Under the pieces are notes generated by a model, which was not told the DNA's origin, ran no database searches, and worked only from the letters and a program-made list of their open reading frames with translations. From Pycnococcus provasolii (Eukaryota > Chlorophyta > Pseudoscourfieldiophyceae > Pseudoscourfieldiales): a stretch of 64,000 nt of DNA. The stretch is from positions 372,001 through 436,000 of the forward strand of contig CP150582.1 of NCBI GenBank assembly GCA_049487715.1, in the 5' to 3' direction. The position numbers and the translations under genes are program-made. Shown one piece after another: positions 28,660-37,996 of the stretch (the first letter of the stretch is position 1; each line of letters starts with the position of its first letter).

Positions 28660-31500
28660 ATGCCGGAGCTCGACGACTCACTTGCTCATTCTTCTTTGTC
28701 TCCTCCCCTTGCTCTTGAGTCCCCTTCTCTCCACGACTCCTCCTTTCGTCTCGCTAAGAGCGCTAAGAGCGAAGCTTCGGCGCTGGTGCGGTCGAAACTG
28801 CAAGGGCAGTCGCTTTCGACTCAGCATCAGCAGCCTCAGCAGAGCTCGTCGTCTCGAAGAAGCAGTACGATAGGTAAGAGAGGAAAGGCAGAAGGGGGCG
28901 CAGGCTCGTCGAAATTAGACGCCATGGCGTCCGTCGCCAGCGCACACCACGCGGCGGCCGGGGAGAAGCTCAGCAGGCTGGTGGCTTCGGAAACGCTCTC
29001 GGCGGCAAGACGGAGCGTGCAGCTGCTCAACCAGGCAACAGGCAACGCAAAGTCGCTGAGAGGAAGTCTCGGGCAAATGACGGAGATGTGCCACAGCGCC
29101 GTCGACCGCGAGAAAAAAATTGCACAGAAAGCAGAAGCGAGGGAGGAGGCGGACGCCGCACAGAGAAGCCTCGCGGCGGCGCGAAACAACCTAGGACTCG
29201 TCCTTCGTGACGTCGAGGGCATACTTGCCATACCCAGCGAGGCGGATGCCGCAGAGAAGCTGCTCGAGGCGCCCGCTGGTGGTGACCTGAACGACTGCGA
29301 CCTGCCGGCGGCTCACGCGCGCCTCGTTGCGCTGGTGGGCGCGAGCCGGCTCGCACGTGAGGCGATCCTCAGGCAGGCTCGAGACGGCGACGCACGCTCC
29401 GCGGACGCGGCGCTGAACGCGCTCGGTAAGGCGTTTGGACGCGCCAAAAAGGCGCACGAGAAGCTGACAACGGCGCTTTGGGCGCGCGTCAGAGGAATGC
29501 GAGAGCTCGCCATCCAAAGGCCACACGCGCTGCTGCAGGCTGCCTTTGTCATTGAAATGCAGAGGAAGGTGGAGCATCTCCTGCACGATGCGGGAGTTGA
29601 AGATGCCACTGGCGCAGGTGTTCTTGACGCCATGAGTTCTGCCGAAGATGGCGACGACGCCGATCAGCTAGCACCGTCATCAGCGAATCCAAACGCGGCC
29701 GACGATGCCGAGAGTGATTGGATCATTCGGTGCCGCCGTGAAACGAAGCGCGCGGTGGCGCATGAATTTCGAGCCGTGGAGGAGGCGCTCGTCAGCTGGG
29801 ACGACGCATGCGCCGACGGTGCTGACGACGCTCGCGCGAGTGCTATGGAAAAGCTTCTGACAGAAAGCCGAGCCGCTATCGAGGCTCTTGACGACATTCA
29901 GCGCGCCGCGGCGCCTTGCTTTCCTCCGCACTTGCGCGTGGACGCCGCCGCGGAGCTAGCGGGAAACGAGCACATCTCGCGCCTGCTCGTCAGGTTGGGC
30001 GAGTCCGCGAACTGCATGAGCCTTGGCGAGGTGCTTTCAGCACTCGAGCTCGCGGCAGCTGCTCGTGCAAGGCGAGCGGCGATGTCTCCGAATATCGCCG
30101 GCGCTCTGGACCCGCACAGAGCCGTGGAAGCAGAGCTAGGTCTCGAGCTCGACGTGGGCGCAGACATGGCCGCCGCGAATGCCTCGAAGATCATGCGGGA
30201 CGTGTACGCGTCTCGAAGCCTATCGGCCGCGCGTCAGTGGGGCTATAGCCTCGCGAGGCAAGATGGACCAGGCCGACGCGCGCCACGTGCCGGCGCCGAC
30301 GGCAAACTGCGCAGCGCAGCACCGGCGGAGCTCGCAAGAATCGCGGAGGGTGAGATGGCGCGTGTCGCAAGTCTCGCGGACGGCCTGGGAACGGATCTCG
30401 CGCCCGCGGCGGCGACCGCGTCGACGGGCGTTTATGCAGCATACGCTGAATGCATGCAAGAGCACATCTCCCTTACTCTCGCTCACCCGCTGGATGTCGA
30501 GCTCGAGCGCGTGTGCGCATGGGCAAACAGCTCGCTGGTAGCAGCGGCACATGCGCGAGCGCTCGCCGATCGCATGCGTACGGAGACAGCACTAACGAGC
30601 GCCACAGCTGCTGCCTCGGCAGCGGCATCATCCCTTGAGCAGGTGGCGAGAGGTGCCGCGGCGGCGGTGGCGTGCGTTGTGCTCGCGGACCCCGCGCTTG
30701 GCGCTCTATTCCAGCAGCGCCTCCTGAGTGACGCTCGAGGGTCGGATTGGCTCGAGGGTGCCGCAGCGGCGGATGCCGCGGCAACGCTCGTGGACTACAT
30801 GGCGGATGTCGCAGCGCTGTGCGACGACGAAGCTGCTGATGCGGCGGCGGCGGCACTCGCCGAAAGAACGGTGCACCTGTACACGCTCGCATTGGTGACA
30901 CGATGCCCCGCGCTGGCGCCCGAGGCGCTGCTACGAATCGAAGCGGACGCGGACGTGCTCTTGGGTGCATTTGACGACATGAGCGACGAAGCGCGATCGA
31001 GTGCGTCACGCGCACTTCAGAGCCTCCGCAACCTGCGCGAGCTTTTGAGTGCGGAGGGCGAGGACGAGGCGCTGCTCGGCTACCAGCTTGTTCTTAGCGA
31101 CAGCGAGCAGTCGGCGACGCGTCGCGTGTTGCTCGGCGTTGACGCGGCGTGCCCGCCAATGGACTGGAGTCCAAGCCTGGTGGAACGCATGCTCGCGCGC
31201 AATCCGAGCATTGGCGCACGCAAGGCGCGCGTGTACTGCAAGAACTTCGAGGAGACTTGGGCTCAGCATAGGGCACGAGGCGGTGCTCGCGGCGCGGCAG
31301 CCTCGGCGGCTGCGGCGGCCGCCGCCGCAACGGGCGATTTAGCAAGAGCAACCGCGGTGGCAGCTGAGGCGGCTGTGGTTGCCAACAATGCGTCGACCAA
31401 ACCTGAGCGTCAGAGGCGTTTCAACTTCTTTGGTAGGTCAACTACTTCCGCCTCAAAGAGTGGCGAGGCTTACGCGCGTGTACAGAGCAACCGATTTTGA
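28660..31500 (+). CDS. SEC6: Exocyst subunit SEC6 (EXOC3)-like
   Basis: The product is 946 aa from ATG 28660 (MPELDDSLAH); the frame is open 29 codons further but without an ATG. The N-terminal 110 residues are low complexity. Then a helical region corresponds block by block to plant SEC6: AARNNLGLVLRDVEGILAIP, a YARL-like HARLVALVGASR stretch, HEKLTTALWARVRGMRELA and HALLQAAFVIEMQRKVEHLL. The rest is Ala-rich helical sequence ending with PPMDWSPSLVERMLARNPSI and YCKNFEETWA. SEC6 is a core subunit of the octameric exocyst that tethers Golgi-derived vesicles to the plasma membrane. Here it is longer than the usual ~750 aa, mainly through Ala-rich insertions. Single exon. Confidence 0.72.
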   Translation: MPELDDSLAHSSLSPPLALESPSLHDSSFRLAKSAKSEASALVRSKLQGQSLSTQHQQPQQSSSSRRSSTIGKRGKAEGGAGSSKLDAMASVASAHHAAAGEKLSRLVASETLSAARRSVQLLNQATGNAKSLRGSLGQMTEMCHSAVDREKKIAQKAEAREEADAAQRSLAAARNNLGLVLRDVEGILAIPSEADAAEKLLEAPAGGDLNDCDLPAAHARLVALVGASRLAREAILRQARDGDARSADAALNALGKAFGRAKKAHEKLTTALWARVRGMRELAIQRPHALLQAAFVIEMQRKVEHLLHDAGVEDATGAGVLDAMSSAEDGDDADQLAPSSANPNAADDAESDWIIRCRRETKRAVAHEFRAVEEALVSWDDACADGADDARASAMEKLLTESRAAIEALDDIQRAAAPCFPPHLRVDAAAELAGNEHISRLLVRLGESANCMSLGEVLSALELAAAARARRAAMSPNIAGALDPHRAVEAELGLELDVGADMAAANASKIMRDVYASRSLSAARQWGYSLARQDGPGRRAPRAGADGKLRSAAPAELARIAEGEMARVASLADGLGTDLAPAAATASTGVYAAYAECMQEHISLTLAHPLDVELERVCAWANSSLVAAAHARALADRMRTETALTSATAAASAAASSLEQVARGAAAAVACVVLADPALGALFQQRLLSDARGSDWLEGAAAADAAATLVDYMADVAALCDDEAADAAAAALAERTVHLYTLALVTRCPALAPEALLRIEADADVLLGAFDDMSDEARSSASRALQSLRNLRELLSAEGEDEALLGYQLVLSDSEQSATRRVLLGVDAACPPMDWSPSLVERMLARNPSIGARKARVYCKNFEETWAQHRARGGARGAAASAAAAAAAATGDLARATAVAAEAAVVANNASTKPERQRRFNFFGRSTTSASKSGEAYARVQSNRF

Positions 31501-31592
31501 ACAAACACACAGAAATCGCCAACCATTTTTTTTCTTTAAATTCATTTAAAATTTGTGAACATGTAATGATATAAACCGTAACAATAATTATT

Positions 31593-34364
31593 TTACAGAC
31601 GAAGAAGGCTTGCGTCCACCTCCCGTAAGCATCGAGGGTGCATGTGCGTCCCGTCCAGATTCAAATCTGGACGTAGCTCTCCACCACTCAGCCAAGAATC
31701 GACACAACCGTCCAGCCAACTTAGCTTGCCCGGAGCGCATGATGGCGCCATGGATATCTGGCGAGCAAGCTCTTTGTTGTATGCAAGCACCACCGCGCGG
31801 GTCTCTTTTAGTACAGGCGGAATCGGGTGTACGTACACCGTCCAAGCCTTCTTGCGGCACAATCGCACGAGCGTTCGCACGTAGTGCGCGACCGTCGCCT
31901 CAATCGCATCCTTCAGACTTGCATGCCTTGCTTTTTCCACCGCCACTAGCAAACCCTCGCGACAGTCAATCTCACCGAAGCCAACAATCACGTCGATGCC
32001 CTCTGGCAGGCGCGCGGCTAGGCGATCGAAGTGCGCTCGCGGATAAAATGCACAGCCAGGTCGCAGATGGTAGTGCTTGAGCCCTGTCACCAGCATTGAC
32101 ACGAGTAGCCGATCACCGATCGTGCGATACGCCGGACATAGGCTGTGCGAGTCCGCAAGTACCACGAGAGGTTTAACGCTCATGCTCTGCCCGCGGCGTG
32201 CGCTGAGCGCTGCATCCTCGGCGCCGTCGGCGCATGACCGATCGAACGAAGACAAGCAATCGATGCAGCCCCAGTACGCCTGCTCGTTGCGAATGATCGT
32301 CATGTGCAGCTCCGTATTCGTGAACATGCGCCTGAATGGTTTCACCACGCGCTCGCTGTACAGCTCGGCACATTCTAAATACCCGAGCAAGAATAGAATC
32401 TTCACCGCTGCCATATGCAGAGCAAGCATCTGAAGATCATCCGAACTGTGCTGGATGGGTTGATTCGCACCCGACATCGACGAAATCATCGCGTCGAAGC
32501 GTTCCAAAACGCCGGAGCCGTCGTCACCAGCAGGTCGAAATGCTTCGGGATCTCGATACGCGCGCATTTCAAGCAAGAAAGATGTGTCAGTGTTGGAGAA
32601 CCGAGCAGCGTCCCGGACAAATCGACTGACGTTCGATGAATCATCCTTCTTGAACGCCGCGCGAGCTTCGAACATCGCGTCCCATGGAACTATCGCTCGT
32701 GCGGCAAAGCACGATGCCGCCGAAGCGTTGGTGAGCGACGAGCCCCCGAATCCATCAGATCGGGACACCGGATCGTCGCCATCGAGTGCGTCCGGCCACG
32801 TCGAGCGCACCGCTTCAAGGCAGCTCACGCACACCGCGAGCGACTCGTGCAGCCGATCGAGCAGTTCCCACGCGTGGCACGCCGCAAGTGCATGGGTAGG
32901 ACTCGCCGGCGAGAGGTACGCAGCGCGCGCGATCATCGCCACGCTCGCTTCAATGGCGCCGTGCTCTCGTGCGGATATGCCAAGGAAGCTGAGTGCAGCG
33001 GCGCCTGAGATGCCCTGCGCGCTCCCCACGTCGGCGTTCCAGAATGCCGATACGGAATCGATGATCGCCTGAATGCCCTCATCACCAGCTGTCTCGCAGA
33101 GGCTTGCAATCATCTGCTTAGCGCCGTCGTGATCTGGCGCCATTGTAAGCAGGCGCAGGACAACCTTCGCGCAGTCCGCCACCATGCCTCGGTCTAGCGT
33201 GATCTCGCCGTACGCGAAGAGTGCATGGAAGTGATTTTCATTCGTCGCATTAAGGACAGCCATCACGAGGTCGCCGGCTGTGGGCACATCCACCTTCCCA
33301 AAGTAGAGCGCGCGTGCGAGTCCCACCTGAAGGCTGTTGGCATCCGTTGCACCAGTCGCGGGTGCGCCGTGCAAGTCGTACGGCTGAATGATGTCTCCGG
33401 GGATATCCTCGTCGCCCGCGCCGTCGCGAGCTCGCATCGTGAGCGCGCGCTGAAACATGCGTGAGCTCTCCGCGTATCTGAACATGCCAAACAGAGCGTC
33501 CGCACATGCTCGTGTGAGCAAGAGGCTCGACGACAGCAGGCCAGGGGGAAGGCAGAGAGACGGGCGATACGAAGCTGCCATATCTGAAGGTGTCGCCGCA
33601 GCATCGCCGAGTACGTGGCGCAGTTCGTCTGCTGCGGCTTCGTACATTTTATTTGTCAGCAAGACACGTGCCCGCACGAGCACGGCACCCTTTGCGATTT
33701 CTTTGGACGCGCCGTTCTCTCCAAGCTCACGCAGCCGCAGCGCGCCTGCGATGGCGGCGTCAGCATATACGAGTGCGGATCTGAGTTGCTTTTCCTTGAC
33801 TTTGTCTAATGCAAGTTGGATCGCCTTGACGCATGCAGACTCATCTTTGGTTGCGTTACGTGTTTCTTCGGCTTGTGGTTTTTCTCGGAAAACGACGTCC
33901 GCATCATCCGATAGGTTATCGAATGATCGTAGTTCCGTTTCCGATCCGTCGTTCGCGACAAGCACAGGCGTCTGTATTGTCGCAACCCACGCCTCGAACG
34001 GCGCGTGACATTGTGACGTCATCACACTATCGGGATCCGTGATGAGCAGCGTGGGTGCGAGTGCCAGAGGCACAGAAATGGCGGCAAGGAACGCGGAGAT
34101 ATTCCGCGAAGAGCCTTCAACACCAAAATCGTCATCGTCATCACCATCATCCCCCTTCACACCACCAGGACCCCCCTTCAAAGCCGCGTTCCAGATATGA
34201 GATAGCAGAACACGACACGCGTCAACGAATTTAATTTTAGACGACGACGACACACTGCTGGGAGATATTAATCCATCCAAACCAATGTGAAGCGTGCACG
34301 CATACGTACACACAGAGACATTATTACCACCACCACCCACCACCACCACCACCACCACCACCAC
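31593..34364 (-). CDS. TPR-repeat protein with C-terminal SGNH/GDSL-hydrolase-like domain
   Basis: About 920 aa. The start is unresolved: 34364 is GTG inside a (GTG)n run, and an ATG at about 34415 lies in another frame, so a 5' exon or frame slip in the triplet repeat is likely. Residues about 170-600 contain tandem helix pairs with TPR-like Ala/Tyr/Leu spacing (SALVYADAAIAGALRLREL, KMYEAAADELRHVL, LFGMFRYAESSRMFQRALTM). The C-terminal about 190 residues form an SGNH-like domain: block I VVLADSHSLCPAY (candidate Ser), block III VIVGFGEIDCREGL, and block V NLDGTHMHP (candidate Asp-His). SGNH domains of this type often act as carbohydrate esterases or acyltransferases. Substrate unknown. Tail-to-tail with SEC6, 92 bp apart. 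Confidence 0.68.
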   Translation of the reverse strand: MVVVVVVVVGGGGNNVSVCTYACTLHIGLDGLISPSSVSSSSKIKFVDACRVLLSHIWNAALKGGPGGVKGDDGDDDDDFGVEGSSRNISAFLAAISVPLALAPTLLITDPDSVMTSQCHAPFEAWVATIQTPVLVANDGSETELRSFDNLSDDADVVFREKPQAEETRNATKDESACVKAIQLALDKVKEKQLRSALVYADAAIAGALRLRELGENGASKEIAKGAVLVRARVLLTNKMYEAAADELRHVLGDAAATPSDMAASYRPSLCLPPGLLSSSLLLTRACADALFGMFRYAESSRMFQRALTMRARDGAGDEDIPGDIIQPYDLHGAPATGATDANSLQVGLARALYFGKVDVPTAGDLVMAVLNATNENHFHALFAYGEITLDRGMVADCAKVVLRLLTMAPDHDGAKQMIASLCETAGDEGIQAIIDSVSAFWNADVGSAQGISGAAALSFLGISAREHGAIEASVAMIARAAYLSPASPTHALAACHAWELLDRLHESLAVCVSCLEAVRSTWPDALDGDDPVSRSDGFGGSSLTNASAASCFAARAIVPWDAMFEARAAFKKDDSSNVSRFVRDAARFSNTDTSFLLEMRAYRDPEAFRPAGDDGSGVLERFDAMISSMSGANQPIQHSSDDLQMLALHMAAVKILFLLGYLECAELYSERVVKPFRRMFTNTELHMTIIRNEQAYWGCIDCLSSFDRSCADGAEDAALSARRGQSMSVKPLVVLADSHSLCPAYRTIGDRLLVSMLVTGLKHYHLRPGCAFYPRAHFDRLAARLPEGIDVIVGFGEIDCREGLLVAVEKARHASLKDAIEATVAHYVRTLVRLCRKKAWTVYVHPIPPVLKETRAVVLAYNKELARQISMAPSCAPGKLSWLDGCVDSWLSGGELRPDLNLDGTHMHPRCLREVDASLLRL

Positions 34365-34664
34365 CAGCCGCCGACGCCGACGCCGACGCCGAGGTGGTTT
34401 CGTAGTGCACGTACATGGAGAGGAAATAATGGCGGGGGGGTTCGGAAGAGAAGAAGGAAAAAGGGGTGAATTCGGGGTTAGAAGTCGTATCGTAAAGATT
34501 GTTTACAGGTTAACGGAATAACGGTGTCTTGGTTACAACAGCTAGCTGAATCTTGCTAGCCACCGCCCACCGGGATTGGCGTCTGAGGCCCCCTCGTCAC
34601 TCTCTCCAATCTCCATCTTGATGAGACCGTAGTAGTGCCGCTTCATTTCAGAGCTCCGAATAGG

Positions 34665-34986
34665 TCATCCATGGTACGGCAAGATGTGCGTGAGAGCTCC
34701 CGGAAACAACAGCAGGTCGAAGCCGAGCTCCTTCGCCACGTCCACGCAGTCCGGGTGGATCCGTGATGAGTGCCCGTCCAAGATGAGCAGGAATTTGTTC
34801 GTCGGTGAGACGCCTCCAGGTACCATCTTCGCGCACGCCACGAGCAGTTCCTTGAAGATCTCCTGCGTCATAAAATAGCCGTCACGCCGTTTGATTCCCA
34901 CGCATCCAGGTTTACTAAACCAAAAACGGCCGGAAACTGCGCAGAATAACTTTTTGAAGTGTAGCGGCGGTTCAAGGTGTTCGGTT
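34665..34986 (-). pseudogene. DDE-1 (pogo/jerky-type) transposase relic
   Basis: A minus-strand frame contains KRRDGYFMTQEIFKELLVAC and then FLLILDGHSSRIHPDCVDVA followed by KELGFDLLLFPGALTHIL. This matches the D...GHSSH...lPxxxTHxLQP block of DDE superfamily endonucleases of pogo/Tc1-like transposons and domesticated derivatives. The canonical SSH is SSR here, the THLLQPLD end is replaced by THILPYHG and a stop, and no upstream DNA-binding domain is seen. It is a short degraded fragment. Confidence 0.75.
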
Positions 34987-35557
34987 TAGATAACCGTATA
35001 CTAAGAGTTGTGGACTTCTTCACAAACGTCCGTGCGTCTCTCAAGATCCGCGCACTTCTTCACGTACGGCCCCTCCCTTCTTTCGAACAATAATCCTTCG
35101 CCTCTAGCTCATAGGCTGAATGAGCCTTCCTCTTCCTCCTCCGCTCGTCCCTCCCACACGTAGTTGCCGAAGCTGTTCGCTACTTACACATCGCCGGCGG
35201 CCGGCGCCCCGCGCGCAATGACACGGGCCGCAGGCATTTTAATTTCGCAGAATGACTTCGGAGCTACGGGAGACGACGGATGTAATCTCGTCCAACTGAG
35301 CTCTCAGCAACTCCAAGAGAATTACAAATAAGTGGAGCCTCATATGGCTAGGGTATGTGACACGGTGGGCGGAACTATGTAAATGGACGAACGAAGGGAG
35401 TGCGGGCCCCCGGGCCAGGGGCCCGGGCGGGGCCCGCCGGCCCGGCCTATTTTCCGACGGAGGAAGGCTACGAGTTCCCGCGCAACAAGGTATCCCCGCG
35501 CAGTCGTAAAAAGAGGGCGAGACCAGGTGGTCCCCATCCCACCAAACACTGCACAAC
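34987..35557. other. Intergenic with GC-rich palindromic block
   Basis: No gene seen. Bases about 35401-35452 are nearly pure G/C with overlapping GGGCCC and CCCGGG palindromes, just upstream of the next gene. Confidence 0.5.
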
Positions 35558-37654
35558 ATGTCGTCGGACGTCTTGCGATCTCCGTGCCGCGGCCGCGGCC
35601 GCGTCCGAGGCCGTGTCCGTGTCGTCGTCCGAGGAGGCCGTGGTGCGCTCCTCCTCCTCTTGCAGGTAGTAGTAGCCTGTCTGTGCTTTGTCTTTGTCGC
35701 GCTTGCTAAGTCGTCTAAGTCTAAGTCTACAGATAAGCACTTCTCGCCCGTCCCTCTGCGGTTTAAGGTCGACGACGGGTCGGTGCATACTTTTTCCGGG
35801 GGGTCGGGCTCCTCGTCGTCGTCGTCGGGTGCAGTTCCCTCGGGTCAAACGAAAACGGTCAAGCTTCGCGACGGCACGAAACTCACGTACACCGCTGGTG
35901 GTGGTGGTGGTGCGTCGGCGTCGGCGTCGTCGGCGCCTGTGCCTCCAGCCATCAACATATGGGGAGTGAAGCCGAGATCGGACTTGCCACCGCCGATGCC
36001 ACCCGCACCGCCGACGCCAGAACGCATCGAAGAACGCATACCGCCGCCGCCGCCCTACGAAGTGCCGGTGTACGAGTGCCAAGTGCAGAGACAACTTACC
36101 GAGTTCCCAAAAAGAAAGAGAGGCTTGCTCTTCATCATGTACTACGAACCCGCGCACGACGTCGGCAAGGGATCGCTCGACGGGTGCGAGGTGAACGGAA
36201 ACGAAGTCAACTGCGCGGGCGCAAAGCACCAGGCGCGAGCGCGCGACGCGGAACTCAGAATCAGGCAGGAACTATGCAACATAGAGTCGTTCGCGCAGAG
36301 CGTGCACCACCTCAACCCGCACGCTACCGCCGTCTTGCTTACGACCGAGCACGCGTTCCTCGGCGACGTCGAAACGCACAAGTCCGTGGACTTGGAGGTG
36401 GTACGCGTTGACGCGCAACAACTCGGCACGAGCGAAAAGGCGGTGGAGAAGAACGGTGGAGATCTTCCCCAGGATGGCGCGAGGCCGATACGCGCACTTA
36501 TCGCGTTCCTGGAGGCGGAGGTGAAGTCGAGCCACGAGCAGCAAGGAATCAACGTCATCTTCGTCGCCGGCCCGCAGTTCCTCGTCGTGGGCAAGGTGGT
36601 CGAGCCGTTCATCAGCCTCGGCGGGTGGACCGTCGGGCTGACGTACAGCCCCGCGGGCAACACGATGTTCCACCCGGAGGTGCTGTACTTGAAGCAGGTG
36701 AAGCTGGGCTCGTCCAGCGGCCACGAGCGCAACCTGAACGGCGTGCTGTTTCTGAAGGACGTCGTGCGCCGGCTCGACGAGGGGCCGAAGAAGAGGAAGA
36801 AGCACTTCTCGAAGCTGATCGACATTATCGCCGAGGGCATGCACAAGGGCGCGAAGGGGATGCAGGCGTCGTTGATGGAGGCTTCGATAGCCGGCATGCA
36901 CAGCGCGTTCAGCCGCGACTACATGTTCGTCGACCAGAATCCGCAGGGCGAAGACTGGGGCGTTCTCCGCGGAATGAACATCCCGGTTACGCGCATGCCT
37001 GTGATGTTCTTCCCGACGCAGATTTACAACTGCCGCGCAGGCTACTCCAGCGCCGAGACGTTGCTCGTGCGTTTCTCGGACGTCGACTTTGAGAAGCTTG
37101 TGAGCGCGTGGGACCTTTTGTTGACTGGGCAGGCAACCGTGGTTGCGAATCAGACGGAACCAGGCCGGCGTCCTGGGTTGGATATGCACGAAGGACGACA
37201 GATTTTCCTTAATAAAAAGGAAGCTGCCTACGGCGTAGGTGGCGTCAAGCGCGAACACCTGCAGACGTTCGAAGACAAGGAGATGAAAATGACGTACAAG
37301 CGAGGTCATGGCAACAAGAGATCGACGGGGGAAAGCATACTCACCATATCGGCGGACTCGATGCGAATGAGCTTGCACGACCACCGCCAGAGCGCCGCGC
37401 GCAATCCCGAGTCACAGGTGAATCGAGATTCCTTTCCGTCTGGATTTTCGCTGAACGATCCAAGCACCACCGAGAGGAATGCGCGTACTCCGGAGGAGGA
37501 GGCTCGTTTGCAACACGTCACGTACCATTACGGCAAAAAGGAAGCCAACAAGATTCTAGAGGAGAAGGCGAAGATCAGGCAAATCGTGGAGGGCCACCAT
37601 CGAAAGCACGATCCCGGGCGGTTCGTGCACGGCGATGCGGACGTGCACTTTTAA
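35558..37654 (+). CDS. Type II membrane protein, possibly glycosyltransferase-related
   Basis: The product is 698 aa from ATG 35558. A basic N-terminus (RGRGRVRGRVRVVVRGGRG) precedes a signal-anchor (ALLLLLQVVVACLCFVFVAL), then a Ser/Gly/Pro stem to about residue 190. A folded domain follows at about 190-520 (RKRGLLFIMYYEPAHDVGKG, ATAVLLTTEHAFLGDVETHK, INVIFVAGPQFLVVG, GLTYSPAGNTMFHPEVLYLK). The C-terminus is charged. The alternating beta strands, the FIMYY opening and the GLTYSP...MFHP region recall nucleotide-diphospho-sugar transferase folds, but I see no secure DxD motif, so this is only suggestive. Topology predicts a Golgi lumenal protein. Confidence 0.6.
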   Translation: MSSDVLRSPCRGRGRVRGRVRVVVRGGRGALLLLLQVVVACLCFVFVALAKSSKSKSTDKHFSPVPLRFKVDDGSVHTFSGGSGSSSSSSGAVPSGQTKTVKLRDGTKLTYTAGGGGGASASASSAPVPPAINIWGVKPRSDLPPPMPPAPPTPERIEERIPPPPPYEVPVYECQVQRQLTEFPKRKRGLLFIMYYEPAHDVGKGSLDGCEVNGNEVNCAGAKHQARARDAELRIRQELCNIESFAQSVHHLNPHATAVLLTTEHAFLGDVETHKSVDLEVVRVDAQQLGTSEKAVEKNGGDLPQDGARPIRALIAFLEAEVKSSHEQQGINVIFVAGPQFLVVGKVVEPFISLGGWTVGLTYSPAGNTMFHPEVLYLKQVKLGSSSGHERNLNGVLFLKDVVRRLDEGPKKRKKHFSKLIDIIAEGMHKGAKGMQASLMEASIAGMHSAFSRDYMFVDQNPQGEDWGVLRGMNIPVTRMPVMFFPTQIYNCRAGYSSAETLLVRFSDVDFEKLVSAWDLLLTGQATVVANQTEPGRRPGLDMHEGRQIFLNKKEAAYGVGGVKREHLQTFEDKEMKMTYKRGHGNKRSTGESILTISADSMRMSLHDHRQSAARNPESQVNRDSFPSGFSLNDPSTTERNARTPEEEARLQHVTYHYGKKEANKILEEKAKIRQIVEGHHRKHDPGRFVHGDADVHF

Positions 37655-37996
37655 GTGCACGTGAAGCTTGCACACCACAGACTACTATGGTGCTTTGTGC
37701 CGGCCTCTAACAAGATTTATACTGTAGTAGGCGACATGAAGGACGTTATTATAAGAATAATTTTTAAACCCCGAACGAGTCAACGAGATTTCGGTCGCCC
37801 CAAGACGGTGTGATTTATTAGCTTGGGTTTGGGTGTATCGGTTTTGGGACCCCAATATTTGGGAAGGTTTTAGGTTTTGGTTTTTGAAATATGCGGTCTA
37901 TGGTCAACGGTGATTGCGCGCGCCGCCGATTAATCGCCTAGGTTTGTTTTTCTTCAACACTGTTTTGCTTACTACTACGTTCTTGTTGTTGTTATC
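37655..37996. other. Intergenic, no gene seen
   Basis: This is the spacer between two plus-strand genes, AT-rich, and presumably holds the ATPase promoter. Confidence 0.5.
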
